Shown piece by piece: positions 22,980 through 37,041 of a stretch of DNA of 64,000 nt (positions are counted from its first letter, which is position 1; every line of letters begins with the position of its first letter). A program made the translations under genes and the position numbers. The stretch spans positions 12,214,168 through 12,278,167 of the forward strand of contig OZ038531.1 in NCBI GenBank assembly GCA_964036665.1. The letters run 5' to 3'. The DNA is from Gordius sp. MW1. Lineage: Eukaryota; Nematomorpha; Gordioida; Gordea; Gordiidae. The notes under the pieces are model-generated. The model did not search any database and was not told the DNA's origin. It saw nothing but the letters and a program-made list of their open reading frames with translations.

Positions 22980-25900
22980 TCATCCGATGAAAGTTGTCGT
23001 TTTCAGACGTGGTTTCTATGATCCCAAGTAAAAATTTATCAGAATTGAAAAACTATTACTTTGAAATCATGATCGCATCAAGCAGTTTTCAAAAATTAAG
23101 CACTCACGTTGCGATACAACAAAAACAAAATAATCGCACCAATAAAACGTTGTCTTTTGTCAAAATGATAGTTCTCGCAGCTTAAAACCTCTTTTCAGAA
23201 GTCAATCGAGGATAATAGGATTCTCAAATTGGCTTACTTTTATATATTTTTTCATGCTCTTTCATATAGAATCGAAAAAAAGGAATATTTTTGCCTCAAA
23301 ATTTTTCACATATTTTTCTTTGAGCCGTATTCATCCGATGAAAGTTGTCGTTTTCAGACGTGGTTTCTATGATCCCAAGTAAAAATTTATCAGAATCTAA
23401 AAACTATTACTCTGAAATCATGATCGCATAGAGCAGTTTTCAAAAATTAAGCACTCACGTTGCGATACAACAAACTAATCGCAACAATAAAACGTTGCCT
23501 TTTGTCAAAATGATAGTTCTCGCAGCTTAAAACCTCTTTTCGGAAGTCAATCGAGGATAAAAGGATTCTCAAATTGGCTTACTTTTATATATTTTTTTAT
23601 GCTCTTTCACATAGAATCGAAAAAAATAAATATTTTTACCTCAAAATTTTTCACATATTTTTCTTTGAACCGTATTCATCCGATGAAAGTTGTCGTTTTC
23701 AGACGTGGTTTCTATGATCCCAAGTAAACATTTATCAGAATTGAAAAACTATTACTTTGAAATCATGATCGCATCAAGCAGTTTTCAAAAATTAAGCACT
23801 CACGCGATACAACAAAAACAAAATAATCGCAGAAATAAAACGTTGTCTTTTGTCAAAATGATAGTTCTCGCAGCTTAAAACCTCTTTTCGGAAGTCAATC
23901 GAGGATAATAGGATTCTCAAATTGGCTTACTTTTATATACTTTTTTATGCTCTTTCACATAGAATCGAAAAAAATAAATATTTTTGCCTCAAAATTTTTC
24001 ACATATTTTTCTTTGAACCGTATTCATCCGATGAAAGTTGTAGTTTTCAGACGTGGTTTCTAAGATCCCAAGTAAAAATTTATCAGAATCTAAAAACTAT
24101 TACTTTGAAATCATGATCGCATAGAGCAGTTTTCAAAAATTAAGCACTCACGTTGCGATACAACAAACAAATCGCAACAATAAAACGTTGCCTTTTGTCA
24201 AAATGATAGTTCTCGCAGCTTAAAACCTCTTTTCGGAAGTCAATCGAGGATAATAATATTCTCAAATTGGCTTACTTTCATATATTTTTTCATGCTCTTT
24301 CATTTAGAATCGAAAAAAAGGAATATTTTTGCCTCAAAATTTTTCACATATTTTTCTTTGAACCGTATTCATCCGATGAAAGTTGTCGTTTTCAGACGTG
24401 GTTTCTATGATCCCAAGTAAAAATTTATCAGAATCTAAAAACTATTACTTTGAAATCATGATCGCATAGAGCAGTTTTCAAAAATTAAGCACTCACGTTG
24501 CGATACAACAAACTAATCGCAACAATAAAACGTTGCCTTTTGTCAAAATGATAGTTCTCGCAGCTTAAAACCTCTTTTCGGAAGTCAATCGAGGATAATA
24601 GGATTCTCAAATTGGCTTACTTTTATATATTTTTTCATGCTCTTTCATATAGAATCGAAAAAAATAAATATTTTTACCTCAAAATTTTTCACATGTTTTT
24701 CTTTGAACCGTATTCATCCGATGAAAGTTGTCGTTTTCAGACGTGGTTTCTATGATCCCAAGTAAAAATTTATCAGAATCTAAAAACTATTACTTTGAAA
24801 TCATGATCGCATAGAGCAGTTTTCAAAAATTAAGCACTCACGTTGCGATACAACAAACAAATCGCAACAATAAATCGTTGCCTTTTGTCAAAATGATAGT
24901 TCTCGCAGCTTAAAACCTCTTTTCGGAAGTCAATCGAGGATAATAGGATTCTCAAATTGGCTTACTTTTATATATTTTTTCATGCTCTTTCATATAGAAT
25001 CGAAAAAAAGGAATATTTTTGCCTCAAAATTTTTCACATATTTTTCTTTGAGCCGTATTCATCCGATGAAAGTTGTCGTTTTCAGACGTGGTTTCTATGA
25101 TCCCAAGTAAAAATTTATCAGAATCTAAAAACTATTACTCTGAAATCATGATCGCATAGAGCAGTTTTCAAAAATTAAGCACTCACGTTGCGATACAACA
25201 AACTAATCGCAACAATAAAACGTTGCCTTTTGTCAAAATGATAGTTCTCGCAGCTTAAAACCTCTTTTCGGAAGTCAATCGAGGATAATAGGATTCTCAA
25301 ATTGGCTTACTTTTATATATTTTTTCATGCTCTTTCATATAGAATCGAAAAAAAGGAATATTTTTGCCTCAAAATTTTTCACATATTTTTCTTTGAACCG
25401 TATTCATCCGATGAAAGTTGTCGTTTTCAGACGTGGTTTCAATGATCCCAAGTAAAAATTTATCAGAATCTAAAAACTATTACTTTGAAATCATGATCGC
25501 ATAGAGTAGTTTTCAAAAATTAAGCACTCATGCGATACAACAAACTAATCGCAACAATAAAACGTTGTCTTTTGTCAAAATGATAGTTCTCGCAGCTTAA
25601 AACCTCTTTTCGGAAGTCAATCGAGGATAATAGGATTCTCAAATTGGCTTACTTTTATATGTTTTTTTACGCTCTTTCACATAGAATCGAAAAAAATAAA
25701 TATTTTTACCTCAAAATTTTTCAAATATTTTTCTTTGAACCGTATTCATCCGATGAAAGTTGTCTTTTTCAGACGTGGTTTCTATGATCCCAGGTAAAAA
25801 TTTATCAGAATCTAAAAACTATTACTTTAAAATCATGATCGCATAGTGCATTTTTGAAAAATTAAGCACTCACGTTGCGATACAACAAACTAATCGCAAC

Positions 25901-28900
25901 AATAAAACGTTGTCTTTTGTCAAAATGATAGTTCTCGCAGCTTAAAACCTCTTTTCGGAAGTAAATCGAGGATAATAGGATTCTCAAATTGGCTTACTTT
26001 TATATATTTTTTCATGCTCTCTCACATAGAATCAAAAAAAACAAATATTTTTACCTCAAAATTTTTCACATATTTTTCTTTCAACCGTATGCATCCGATG
26101 AAAGTTGTCGTTTTCAGACGTGGTTTCGATGATAAAAAGTAAAAATTTATCAGAATCAAAAAACTATTACTTTGAAATCATAATCGCATAGAGCAGTTTT
26201 CAAAAATTAAGCACTTACGTTGCGATACAACAAACTAATCGCAACAATAAAACGTTGTCTTTTGTCAAAATGATAGTTCTCGCAGCTTAAAACCTCTTTT
26301 CGGAAGTAAATCGAGGATAATAGGATTCTCAAATTGGCTTACTTTTATATATTTTTTCATGCTCTTTTACATAAAATCGAAAAAAATAAATATTTTTACC
26401 TCAAAATTTTTCAAATATTTTTCTTTCTACCGTATGCATCCGACGAAAGGTGTCGTTTTCAGACATGGTTTCTATGATCCCAAGTAAAAATTTATCAGAA
26501 TCTGAAAACTATTACTTTGAAATCATGATCACATAATGCATTTTTGAAAAATTAAGCACTCACGTTGCGATACAACAAACTAATCGCAACAATAAAACGT
26601 TGTCTTTTGTCAAAATGATAGTTCTCGCAGCTTAAAACCTCTTTGCGGAAGTCAATCGAGAATAATAGGATTCTCAAATTGGCTTACTTTTATATGTTTT
26701 TTTACGCTCTTTCACATAGAATCAAAAAAAATAAATTTTTTTACCTCAAAATTTTTCACATATTTTTCTTTGAACCGTATTCATCCTATGAAAGTTGTCG
26801 TTTTCAGACGTGGTTTCTATGATCCCAAGTAAAAAATTTATCAGAATCTAAAAACTATTACTTTGAAATCATAATCGCATAGAGCAGTTTTCAAAAATTA
26901 AGCACTCACGTTGCGATACAACAAACTAATCGCAACAATAAAACGTTGTCTTTTGTCAAAATGAATAGATCTGGCAGCTTAAAACCTCTTTTCGGAAGTA
27001 AATCGAGGATAATAGGATTCTCAAATTGGCTTACTTTTATATATTTTTTCATGCTCTTTTACATAAAATCAAAAAAAATTAATATTTTTACCTCAAAATT
27101 TTTCAAATATTTTTCTTTGAACCGTATTCATCCGATGAAAGTTGTCTTTTTCAGACGTGGTTTCTATGATCCCAAGTAAAAATTTATCAGAATCTGAAAA
27201 CTATTACTTTAAAATCATGATCGCATAGTGCATTTTTGAAAAATTAAGCACTCACGTTGCGATACAACAAACTAATCGCAACAATAAAACGTTGTCTTTT
27301 GTCAAAATGATAGTTCTCGCAGCTTAAAACCTCTTTGCGGAAGTCAATCGAGGATAATAGGATTCTCAAATTGGCTTACTTTTATATGTTTTTTTACGCT
27401 CTTTCACATAGAATCGAAAAAAATAAATATTTTTACCTCAAAATTTTTCAAATATTTTTCTTTGAACCGTATTCATCCGATGAAAGTTGTCTTTTTCAGA
27501 CGTGGTTTCTATGATCCCAGGTAAAAATTTATCAGAATCTAAAAACTATTACTTTAAAATCATGATCGCATAGTGCATTTTTGAAAAATTAAGCACTCAC
27601 GTTGCGATACAACAAACTAATCGCAACAATAAAACGTTGTCTTTTGTCAAAATGATAGTTCTCGCAGCTTAAAACCTCTTTTCGGAAGTCAATCGAGGAT
27701 AATAGGATTCTCAAATTGGCTTACTTTTATATGTTTTTTTACGCTCTTTCACATAGAATCAAAAAAAATAAATTTTTTTACCTCAAAATTTTTCACATAT
27801 TTTTCTTTGAACCGTATTCATCCTATGAAAGTTGTCGTTTTCAGACGTGGTTTCTATGATCCCAGGTAAAAATTTATCAGAATCTAAAAACTATTACTTT
27901 AAAATCATGATCGCATAGTGCATTTTTGAAAAATTAAGCACTCACGTTGCGATACAACAAACTAATCGCAACAATAAAACGTTGTCTTTTGTCAAAATGA
28001 TAGTTCTCGCAGCTTAAAACCTCTTTTCGGAAGTAAATCGAGGATAATAGGATTCTCAAATTGGCTTACTTTTATATATTTTTTCATGCTCTTTTACATA
28101 AAATCGAAAAAAATAAATATTTTTACCTCAAAATTTTTCAAATATTTTTCTTTGAACCGTATTCATCCGATGAAAGTTGTCTTTTTCAGACGTGGTTTCT
28201 ATGATCCCAAGTAAAAATTTATCAGAATCTGAAAACTATTACTTTAAAATCATGATCGCATAGTGCATTTTTGAAAAATTAAGCACTTACGTTGCGATAC
28301 AACAAACTAATCGCAACAATAAAACGTTGTCTTTTGTCAAAATGATAGTTCTCGCAGCTTAAAACCTCTTTTCGGAAGTAAATCGAGGATAATAGGATTC
28401 TCAAATTGGCTTACTTTTATATATTTTTTCATGCTCTTTTACATAAAATCGAAAAAAATAAATATTTTTACCTCAAAATTTTTCAAATATTTTTCTTTCT
28501 ACCGTATGCATCCGACGAAAGGTGTCGTTTTCAGACATGGTTTCTATGATCCCAAGTAAAAATTTATCAGAATCTGAAAACTATTACTTTGAAATCATGA
28601 TCACATAATGCATTTTTGAAAAATTAAGCACTCACGTTGCGATACAACAAACTAATCGCATCAATAAAACGTTGTCTTTTGTCAAAATGATAGTTCTCGC
28701 AGCTTAAAACCTCTTTGCGGAAGTCAATCGAGAATAATAGGATTCTCAAATTGGCTTACTTTTATATGTTTTTTTACGCTCTTTCACATAGAATCAAAAA
28801 AAAATAAATTTTTTTACCTCAAAATTTTTCACATATTTTTCTTTGAACCGTATTCATCCTATGAAAGTTGTCGTTTTCAGACGTGGTTTCTATGATCCCA

Positions 28901-29550
28901 AGTAAAAATTTATCAGAATCTAAAAACTATTACTTTGAAATCATAATCGCATAGAGCAGTTTTCAAAAATTAAGCACTCACGTTGCGATACAACAAACTA
29001 ATCGCAACAATAAAACGTTGTCTTTTGTCAAAATGAATAGATCTGGCAGCTTAAAACCTCTTTTCGGAAGTAAATCGAGGATAATAGGATTCTCAAATTG
29101 GCTTACTTTTATATATTTTTTCATGCTCTTTTACATAAAATCGAAAAAAATAAATATTTTTACCTCAAAATTTTTCAAATATTTTTCTTTGAACCGTATT
29201 CATCCGATGAAAGTTGTCTTTTTCAGACGTGGTTTCTATGATCCCAAGTATATCAGAATCTGAAAACTATTACTTTAAAATCATGATCGCATAGTGCATT
29301 TTTGAAAAATTAAGCATTCACGTTGCGATACAACAAACTAATCGCAACAATAAAACGTTGTCTTTTGTCAAATTGATAATTCTCGCAGCTTAAAACCTCT
29401 TTTCGGAAGTAAATCGAGGATAATAGGATTCTCAAATTGGCTTACTTTTATATATTTTTTCATGCTCTTTCACATAGAATCAAAAAAAATAAATATTTTT
29501 ACCTCAAAATTTTTCACATATTTTTCTTTCAACCGTATGCATCCGATGAA

Positions 29551-29580
29551 AGTTGTCGTTTTCAGATCTGAAAACTATTA
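29551..29580 (+). repeat. Monomer junction with a 37-bp internal deletion
   Basis: The sequence passes directly from GTCGTTTTCAGA to TCTGAAAACTATT. Against a full monomer about 37 bp are missing, from CGTGGTTTCTATG to TTTATCAGAA. The retained CAGA matches a CAGA inside the lost segment, so a short-homology deletion is likely. Confidence 0.8.
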
Positions 29581-32500
29581 CTTTGAAATCATGATCACAT
29601 AATGCATTTTTGAAAAATTAAGCACTCACGTTGCGATACAACAAACAAATCGCAACAATAAAACGTTGTCTTTTGTCAAAATGATAGTTCTCGCAGCTTA
29701 AAACCTCTTTGCGGAAGTCAATCGAGAATAATAGGATTGTCAAATTGGCTTACTTTTATATGTTTTTTTACGCTCTTTCACATAGAATCAAAAAAAATAA
29801 ATTTTTTTACCTCAAAATTTTTCACATATTTTTCTTTGAACCGTATTCATCCTATGAAAGTTGTCGTTTTCAGACGTGGTTTCTATGATCCCAAGTAAAA
29901 ATTTATCAGAATCTAAAAACTATTACTTTGAAATCATAATCGCATAGAGCAGTTTTCAAAAATTAAGCACTCACGTTGCGATACAACAAACTAATCGCAA
30001 CAATAAAACGTTGTCTTTTGTCAAAATGAATAGATCTGGCAGCTTAAAACCTCTTTTCGGAAGTAAATCGAGGATAATAGGATTCTCAAATTGGCTTACT
30101 TTTATATATTTTTTCATGCTCTTTTACATAGAATCGAAAAAAATAAATTTTTTTACCTCAAAATTTTTCACATATTTTTCTTTGAACCGTATTCATCCAT
30201 GAAAGTTGTCTTTTTCAGACGTGGTTTCTATGATCCCAAGTAAAAATTTATCAGAATCTGAAAACTATTACTTTAAAATCATGATCGCATAGTGCATTTT
30301 TGAAAAATTAAGCATTCACGTTGCGATACAACAAACTAATCGCAACAATAAAACGTTGTCTTTTGTCAAATTGATAGTTCTCGCAGCTTAAAACCTCTTT
30401 TCGGAAGTAAATCGAGGATAATAGGATTCTCAAATTGGCTTACTTTTATATATTTTTTCATGCTCTTTCACATAGAATCAAAAAAAATAAATATTTTTAC
30501 CTCAAAATTTTTCACATATTTTTCTTTCAACCGTATGCATCCGATGAAAGTTGTCGTTTTCAGACGTGGTTTCGATGATAAAAAGTAAAAATTTATCAGA
30601 ATCAGAAAACTATTACTTTGAAATCATAATCGCATAGAGCAGTTTTCAAAAATTAAGCACTCACGTTGCGATATAACAAACTAATCGCAACATTAAAATT
30701 TGTCAAAATGAATAGTTCTGGCAGCTTAAAACCTCTTTTAGGAAGTAAATCGAGGATAATAGGATTCTCAAGTTGGCTTACTTTTATATATTTTTTCATG
30801 CTCTTTTACATAAAATCGAAAAAAATAAATATTTTTACCTCAAAATTTTTCTCATATTTTTCTTTCAACCGTATGCATCCGATGAAAGTTGTCGTTTTCA
30901 GACGTGGTTTCGATGATAAAAAGTAAAAATTTATCAGAATCAGAAAACTATTACTTTAAAATCATGATCGCATAGTGCATTTTTGAAAAATTAAGCACTC
31001 ACGTGGCGATACAACAAACTAATCGCAACAATAAAACGTTGTCTTTTGTCAAAATGATAGTTCTCGCAGCTTAAAACCTCTTTGCGGAAGTCAATCGAGG
31101 ATAATAGGATTCTCAAATTGGCTTACTTTTATATTTTTTTTTACGCTCTTTCACATAGAATCGAAAAAAATAAATTTTTTTACCTCAAAATTTTTCACAT
31201 ATTTTTCTTTGAACCGTATTCATCCGATGAAAGTTGTCTTTTTCAGACGTGGTTTCTATGATCCCAGGTAAAAATTTATCAGAATCTAAAAACTATTACT
31301 TTAAAATCATGATCGCATAGTGCATTTTTGAAAAATTAAGCACTCACGTTGCGATACAACAAACTAATCGCAACAATAAAACGTTGTCTTTTGTCAAAAT
31401 GATAGTTCTCGCAGCTTAAAACCTCTTTTCGGAAGTAAATCGAGGATAATAGGATTCTCAAATTGGCTTACTTTTATATATTTTTTCATGCTCTTTCACA
31501 TAGAATCAAAAAAAATAAATATTTTTACCTCAAAATTTTTCACATATTTTTCTTTCAACCGTATGCATCCGATGAAAGTTGTCGTTTTCAGACGTGGTTT
31601 CGATGATAAAAAGTAAAAATTTATCAGAATCAAAAAACTATTACTTTGAAATCATAATCGCATAGAGCAGTTTTCAAAAATTAAGCACTTACGTTGCGAT
31701 ACAACAAACTAATCGCAACAATAAAACGTTGTCTTTTGTCAAAATGATAGTTCTCGCAGCTTAAAACCTCTTTTCGGAAGTAAATCGAGGATAATAGTAT
31801 TCTCAAATTGGCTTACTTTTATATATTTTTTCATGCTCTTTTACATAAAATCGAAAAAAATAAATATTTTTACCTCAAAATTTTTCAAATATTTTTCTTT
31901 CTACCGTATGCATCCGACGAAAGGTGTCGTTTTCAGACATGGTTTCTATGATCCCAAGTAAAAATTTATCAGAATCTGAAAACTATTACTTTGAAATCAT
32001 GATCACATAATGCATTTTTGAAAAATTAAGCACTCACGTTGCGATACAACAAACTAATCGCAACAATAAAACGTTGTCTTTTGTCAAAATGATAGTTCTC
32101 GCAGCTTAAAACCTCTTTGCGGAAGTCAATCGAGGATAATAGGATTCTCAAATTGGCTTACTTTTATATGTTTTTTTACGCTCTTTCACATAGAATCAAA
32201 AAAAATAAATTTTTTTACCTCAAAATTTTTCACATATTTTTCTTTGAACCGTATTCATCCTATGAAAGTTGTCGTTTTCAGACGTGGTTTCTATGATCCC
32301 AAGTAAAAATTTATCAGAATCTAAAAACTATTACTTTGAAATCATAATCGCATAGAGCAGTTTTCAAAAATTAAGCACTCACGTTGCGATACAACAAACT
32401 AATCGCAACAATAAAACGTTGTCTTTTGTCAAAATGAATAGATCTGGCAGCTTAAAACCTCTTTTCGGAAGTAAATCGAGGATAATAGGATTCTCAAATT

Positions 32501-35500
32501 GGCTTACTTTTATATATTTTTTCATGCTCTTTTACATAAAATCGAAAAAAATAAATATTTTTACCTCAAAATTTTTCAAATATTTTTCTTTGAACCGTAT
32601 TCATCCGATGAAAGTTGTCTTTTTCAGACGTGGTTTCTATGATCCCAAGTAAAAATTTATCAGAATCTGAAAACTATTACTTTGAAATCATGATCGCATA
32701 GAGCCATTTTCAAAAATTAAGCACTCACGTTGCGATACAACAAACTAATCGCAACAATAAAACGTTGTCTTTTGTCAAAATGATAGTTCTCGCAGCTTAA
32801 AACCTCTTTTCAGAAGTCAATCGAGGATAATAGGATTCTCAAATTGGCTTACTTTTATATATTTTTTCATGCTCTTTCACATAGAATCGAAAAAAATAAA
32901 TATTTTTACCTCAAAATTTTTCACTTTCTTTGAACCGTATTCATCCTATGAAAGTTGTCGTTTTCAGACGTGGTTTCTATGATCCCAAGTAAAAATTTAT
33001 CAGAATCTAAAAACTATTACTTTGAAATCATAATCGCATAGAGCAGTTTTCAAAAATTAAGCACTCACGTTGCGATACAACAAACTAATCGCAACAATAA
33101 AACGTTGTCTTTTGTCAAAATGAATAGATCTGGCAGCTTAAAACCTCTTTTCGGAAGTAAATCGAGGATAATAGGATTCTCAAATTGGCTTACTTTTATA
33201 TATTTTTTCATGCTCTTTCACATAGAATCGAAAAAAATAAATATTTTTACCTCAAAATTTTTCTCATATTTTTCTTTCAACCGTATGCATCCGATGAAAG
33301 TTGTCGTTTTCAGACGTGGTTTCGATGATAAAAAGTAAAAATTTATCAGAATCAGAAAACTATTACTTTAAAATCATGATCGCATAGTGCATTTTTGAAA
33401 AATTAAGCACTCACGTTGCGATACAACAAACTAATCGCAACAATAAAACGTTGTCTTTTGTCAAAATGATTGTTCTCGCAGCTTAAAACCTCTATGCGGA
33501 AGTCAATCGAGGATAATAGGATTCTCAAATTGGCTTACTTTTATATGTTTTTTTACGCTCTTTCACATAGAATCGAAAAAAATAAATTTTTTTACCTCAA
33601 AATTTTTCACATATTTTTCTTTGAACCGTATTCATCCGATGAAAGTTGTCTTTTTCAGACGTGGTTTCTATGATCCCAAGTAAAAATTTATCAGAATCTG
33701 AAAACTATTACTTTGAAATCATGATCGCATAGAGCCATTTTCAAAAATTAAGCACTCACGTTGCGATACAACAAACTAATCGCAACAATAAAACGTTGTC
33801 TTTTGTCAAAATGATAGTTCTCGCAGCTTAAAACCTCTTTTCAGAAGTCAATCGAGGATAATAGGATTCTCAAATTGGCTTACTTTTATATATTTTTTCA
33901 TGCTCTTTCACATAGAATAAAAAAATAAATTTTTGTACCTCAAAATTTTTCACATATTTTTCTTTCAACCGTATGCATCCGATGAAAGTTGTCGTTTTCA
34001 GACGTGGTTTCGATGATAAAAAGTAGAAATTTATCAGAATCAGAAAACTATTACTTTAAAATCATGATCGCATAGTGCATTTTTGAAAAATTAAGCATTC
34101 ACGTTACGATACAACAAACTAATCGCAACAATAAAACGTTGTCTTTTGTCAAATTGATAATTCTCGCAGCTTAAAACCTCTTTTCGGAAGTAAATCGAGG
34201 ATAATAGGATTCTCAAATTGGCTTACTTTTATATATTTTTTCATGCTCTTTTACATAAAATCGAAAAAAATAAATATTTTTACCTCAAAATTTTTCAAAT
34301 ATTTTTCTTTCTACCGTATGCATCCGACGAAAGGTGTCGTTTTCAGACATGGTTTCGATGATAAAAAGTAAAAATTTATCAGAATCAGAAAACTATTACT
34401 TTAAAATCATGATCGCATAGTGCATTTTTGAAAAATTAAGCACTCACGTTGCGATACAACAAACTAATCGCAACAATAAAACGTTGTCTTTTGTCAAAAT
34501 GATTGTTCTCGCAGCTTAAAACCTCTTTGCGGAAGTCAATCGAGGATAATAGGATTCTCAAATTGGCTTACTTTTATATATTTTTTCATGCTCTTTCACA
34601 TAGAATCGAAAAAAATAAATATTTTTACCTCAAAATTTTTCTCATATTTTTCTTTCAACCGTATGCATCCGATGAAAGTTGTCGTTTTCAGACGTGGTTT
34701 CGATGATAAAAAGTAAAAATTTATCAGAATCAGAAAACTATTACTTTAAAATCATGATCGCATAGTGCATTTTTGAAAAATTAAGCACTCACGTTGCGAT
34801 ACAACAAACTAATCGCAACAATAAAACGTTGTCTTTTGTCAAAATGAATAGATCTGGCAGCTTAAAACCTCTTTTCGGAAGTAAATCGAGGATAATAGGA
34901 TTCTCAAATTGGCTTACTTTTATATATTTTTTCATGCTCTTTCACATAGAATCGAAAAAAATAAATATTTTTACCTCAAAATTTTTCTCATATTTTTCTT
35001 TCAACCGTATGCATCCGATGAAAGTTGTCGTTTTCAGACGTGGTTTCGTGATAAAAAGTAAAAATTTATCAGAATCAGAAAACTATTACTTTAAAATCAT
35101 GATCGCATAGTGCATTTTTGAAAAATTAAGCACTCACGTTGCGATACAACAAACTAATCGCAACAATAAAACGTTGTTTTTTGTCAAAATGATAGTTCTC
35201 GCAGCTAAAACCTCTTTTCGGAAGTAAATCGAGGATAATAGGATTCTCAAATTGGCTTACTTTTATATATTTTTTCATGCTCTTTTACATAAAATCGAAA
35301 AAAATAAATATTTTTACCTCAAAATTTTTCAAATATTTTTCTTTCTACCGTATGCATCCGACGAAAGGTGTCGTTTTCAGACATGGTTTCTATGATCCCA
35401 AGTAAAAATTTATCAGAATCTGAAAACTATTACTTTGAAATCATAATCGCATAGAGCAGTTTTCAAAAATTAAGCACTCACGTTGCGATACAACAAACTA

Positions 35501-37041
35501 ATCGCAACAATAAAACGTTGTCTTTTGTCAAAATGAATAGATCTGGCAGCTTAAAACCTCTTTTCGGAAGTAAATCGAGGATAATAGGATTCTCAAATTG
35601 GCTTACTTTTATATATTTTTTCATGCTCTTTTACATAAAATCGAAAAAAATAAATATTTTTACCTCAAAATTTTTCAAATATTTTTCTTTGAACCGTATT
35701 CATCCGATGAAAGTTGTCTTTTTCAGACGTGGTTTCTATGATCCCAAGTAAAAATTTATCAGAATCTGAAAACTATTACTTTGAAATCATGATCGCATAG
35801 AGCCATTTTCAAAAATTAAGCACTCACGTTGCGATACAACAAACTAATCGCAACAATAAAACGTTGTCTTTTGTCAAAATGATAGTTCTCGCAGCTTAAA
35901 ACCTCTTTTCAGAAGTCAATCGAGGATAATAGGATTCTCAAATTGGCTTACTTTTATATATTTTTTCATGCTCTTTCACATAGAATCGAAAAAAATAAAT
36001 ATTTTTACCTCAAAATTTTTCATTTTCTTTGAACCGTATTCATCCTATGAAAGTTGTCGTTTTCAGACGTGGTTTCTATGATCCCAAGTAAAAATTTATC
36101 AGAATCTAAAAACTATTACTTTGAAATTATAATCGCATAGAGCAGTTTTCAAAAATTAAGCACTCACGTTGCGATACAACAAACTAATCGCAACAATAAA
36201 ACGTTGTCTTTTGTCAAAATGAATAGATCTGGCAGCTTAAAACCTCTTTTCGGAAGTAAATCGAGGATAATAGGATTCTCAAATTGGCTTACTTTTATAT
36301 ATTTTTTCATGCTCTTTCACATAGAATCGAAAAAAATAAATATTTTTACCTCAAAATTTTTCTCATATTTTTCTTTCAACCGTATGCATCCGATGAAAGT
36401 TGTCGTTTTCAGACGTGATTTCGATGATAAAGTAAAAATTTATCAGAATCAGAAAACTATTACTTTAAAATCATGATCGCATAGTGCATTTTTGAAAAAT
36501 TAAGCACTCACGTTGCGATACAACAAACTAATCGCAACAATAAAACGTTGTCTTTTGTCAGAATGATAGTTCTCGCAGCTTAAAACCTCTTTTCGGAAGT
36601 AAATCGAGGATAATAGGATTCTCAAATTGGCTTACTTTTATATATTTTTTCATGCTCTTTTACATAAAATCGAAAAAAATAAATATTTTTACCTCAAAAT
36701 TTTTCAAATATTTTTCTTTCTACCGTATGCATCCGACGAAAGGTGTCGTTTTCAGACATGGTTTCTATGATCCCAAGTAAAAATTTATCAGAATCTGAAA
36801 ACTATTACTTTGAAATCATGATCACATAATGCATTTTTGAAAAATTAAGCACTCAAGTTGCGATACAACAAACTAATCGCAACAATAAAACGTTGTCTTT
36901 TGTCAAAATGATAGTTCTCGCAGCTTAAAACCTCTTTGCGGAAGTCAATCGAGGATAATAGGATTCTCAAATTGGCTTACTTTTATATGTTTTTTTACGC
37001 TCTTTCACATAGAATCGAAAAAAATAAATTTTTTTACCTCA

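Larger units (their letters stand above)
15979..26400 (+). repeat. Satellite array, region with 351-bp monomers and a 2770-bp tandem duplication
   Basis: About 30 monomers. The 351-bp subtype occurs near 16526, 16877, 17230, 19293, 19644, 19997, 22064, 22415, 22768, 23118 and 23812, and not beyond. From about 23900 the copies are 345-bp forms with ATGATCCCAAG and CTAAAAAC. No non-satellite DNA or gene was seen. The right limit is a change in monomer mixture, not a sharp boundary. Confidence 0.95.
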
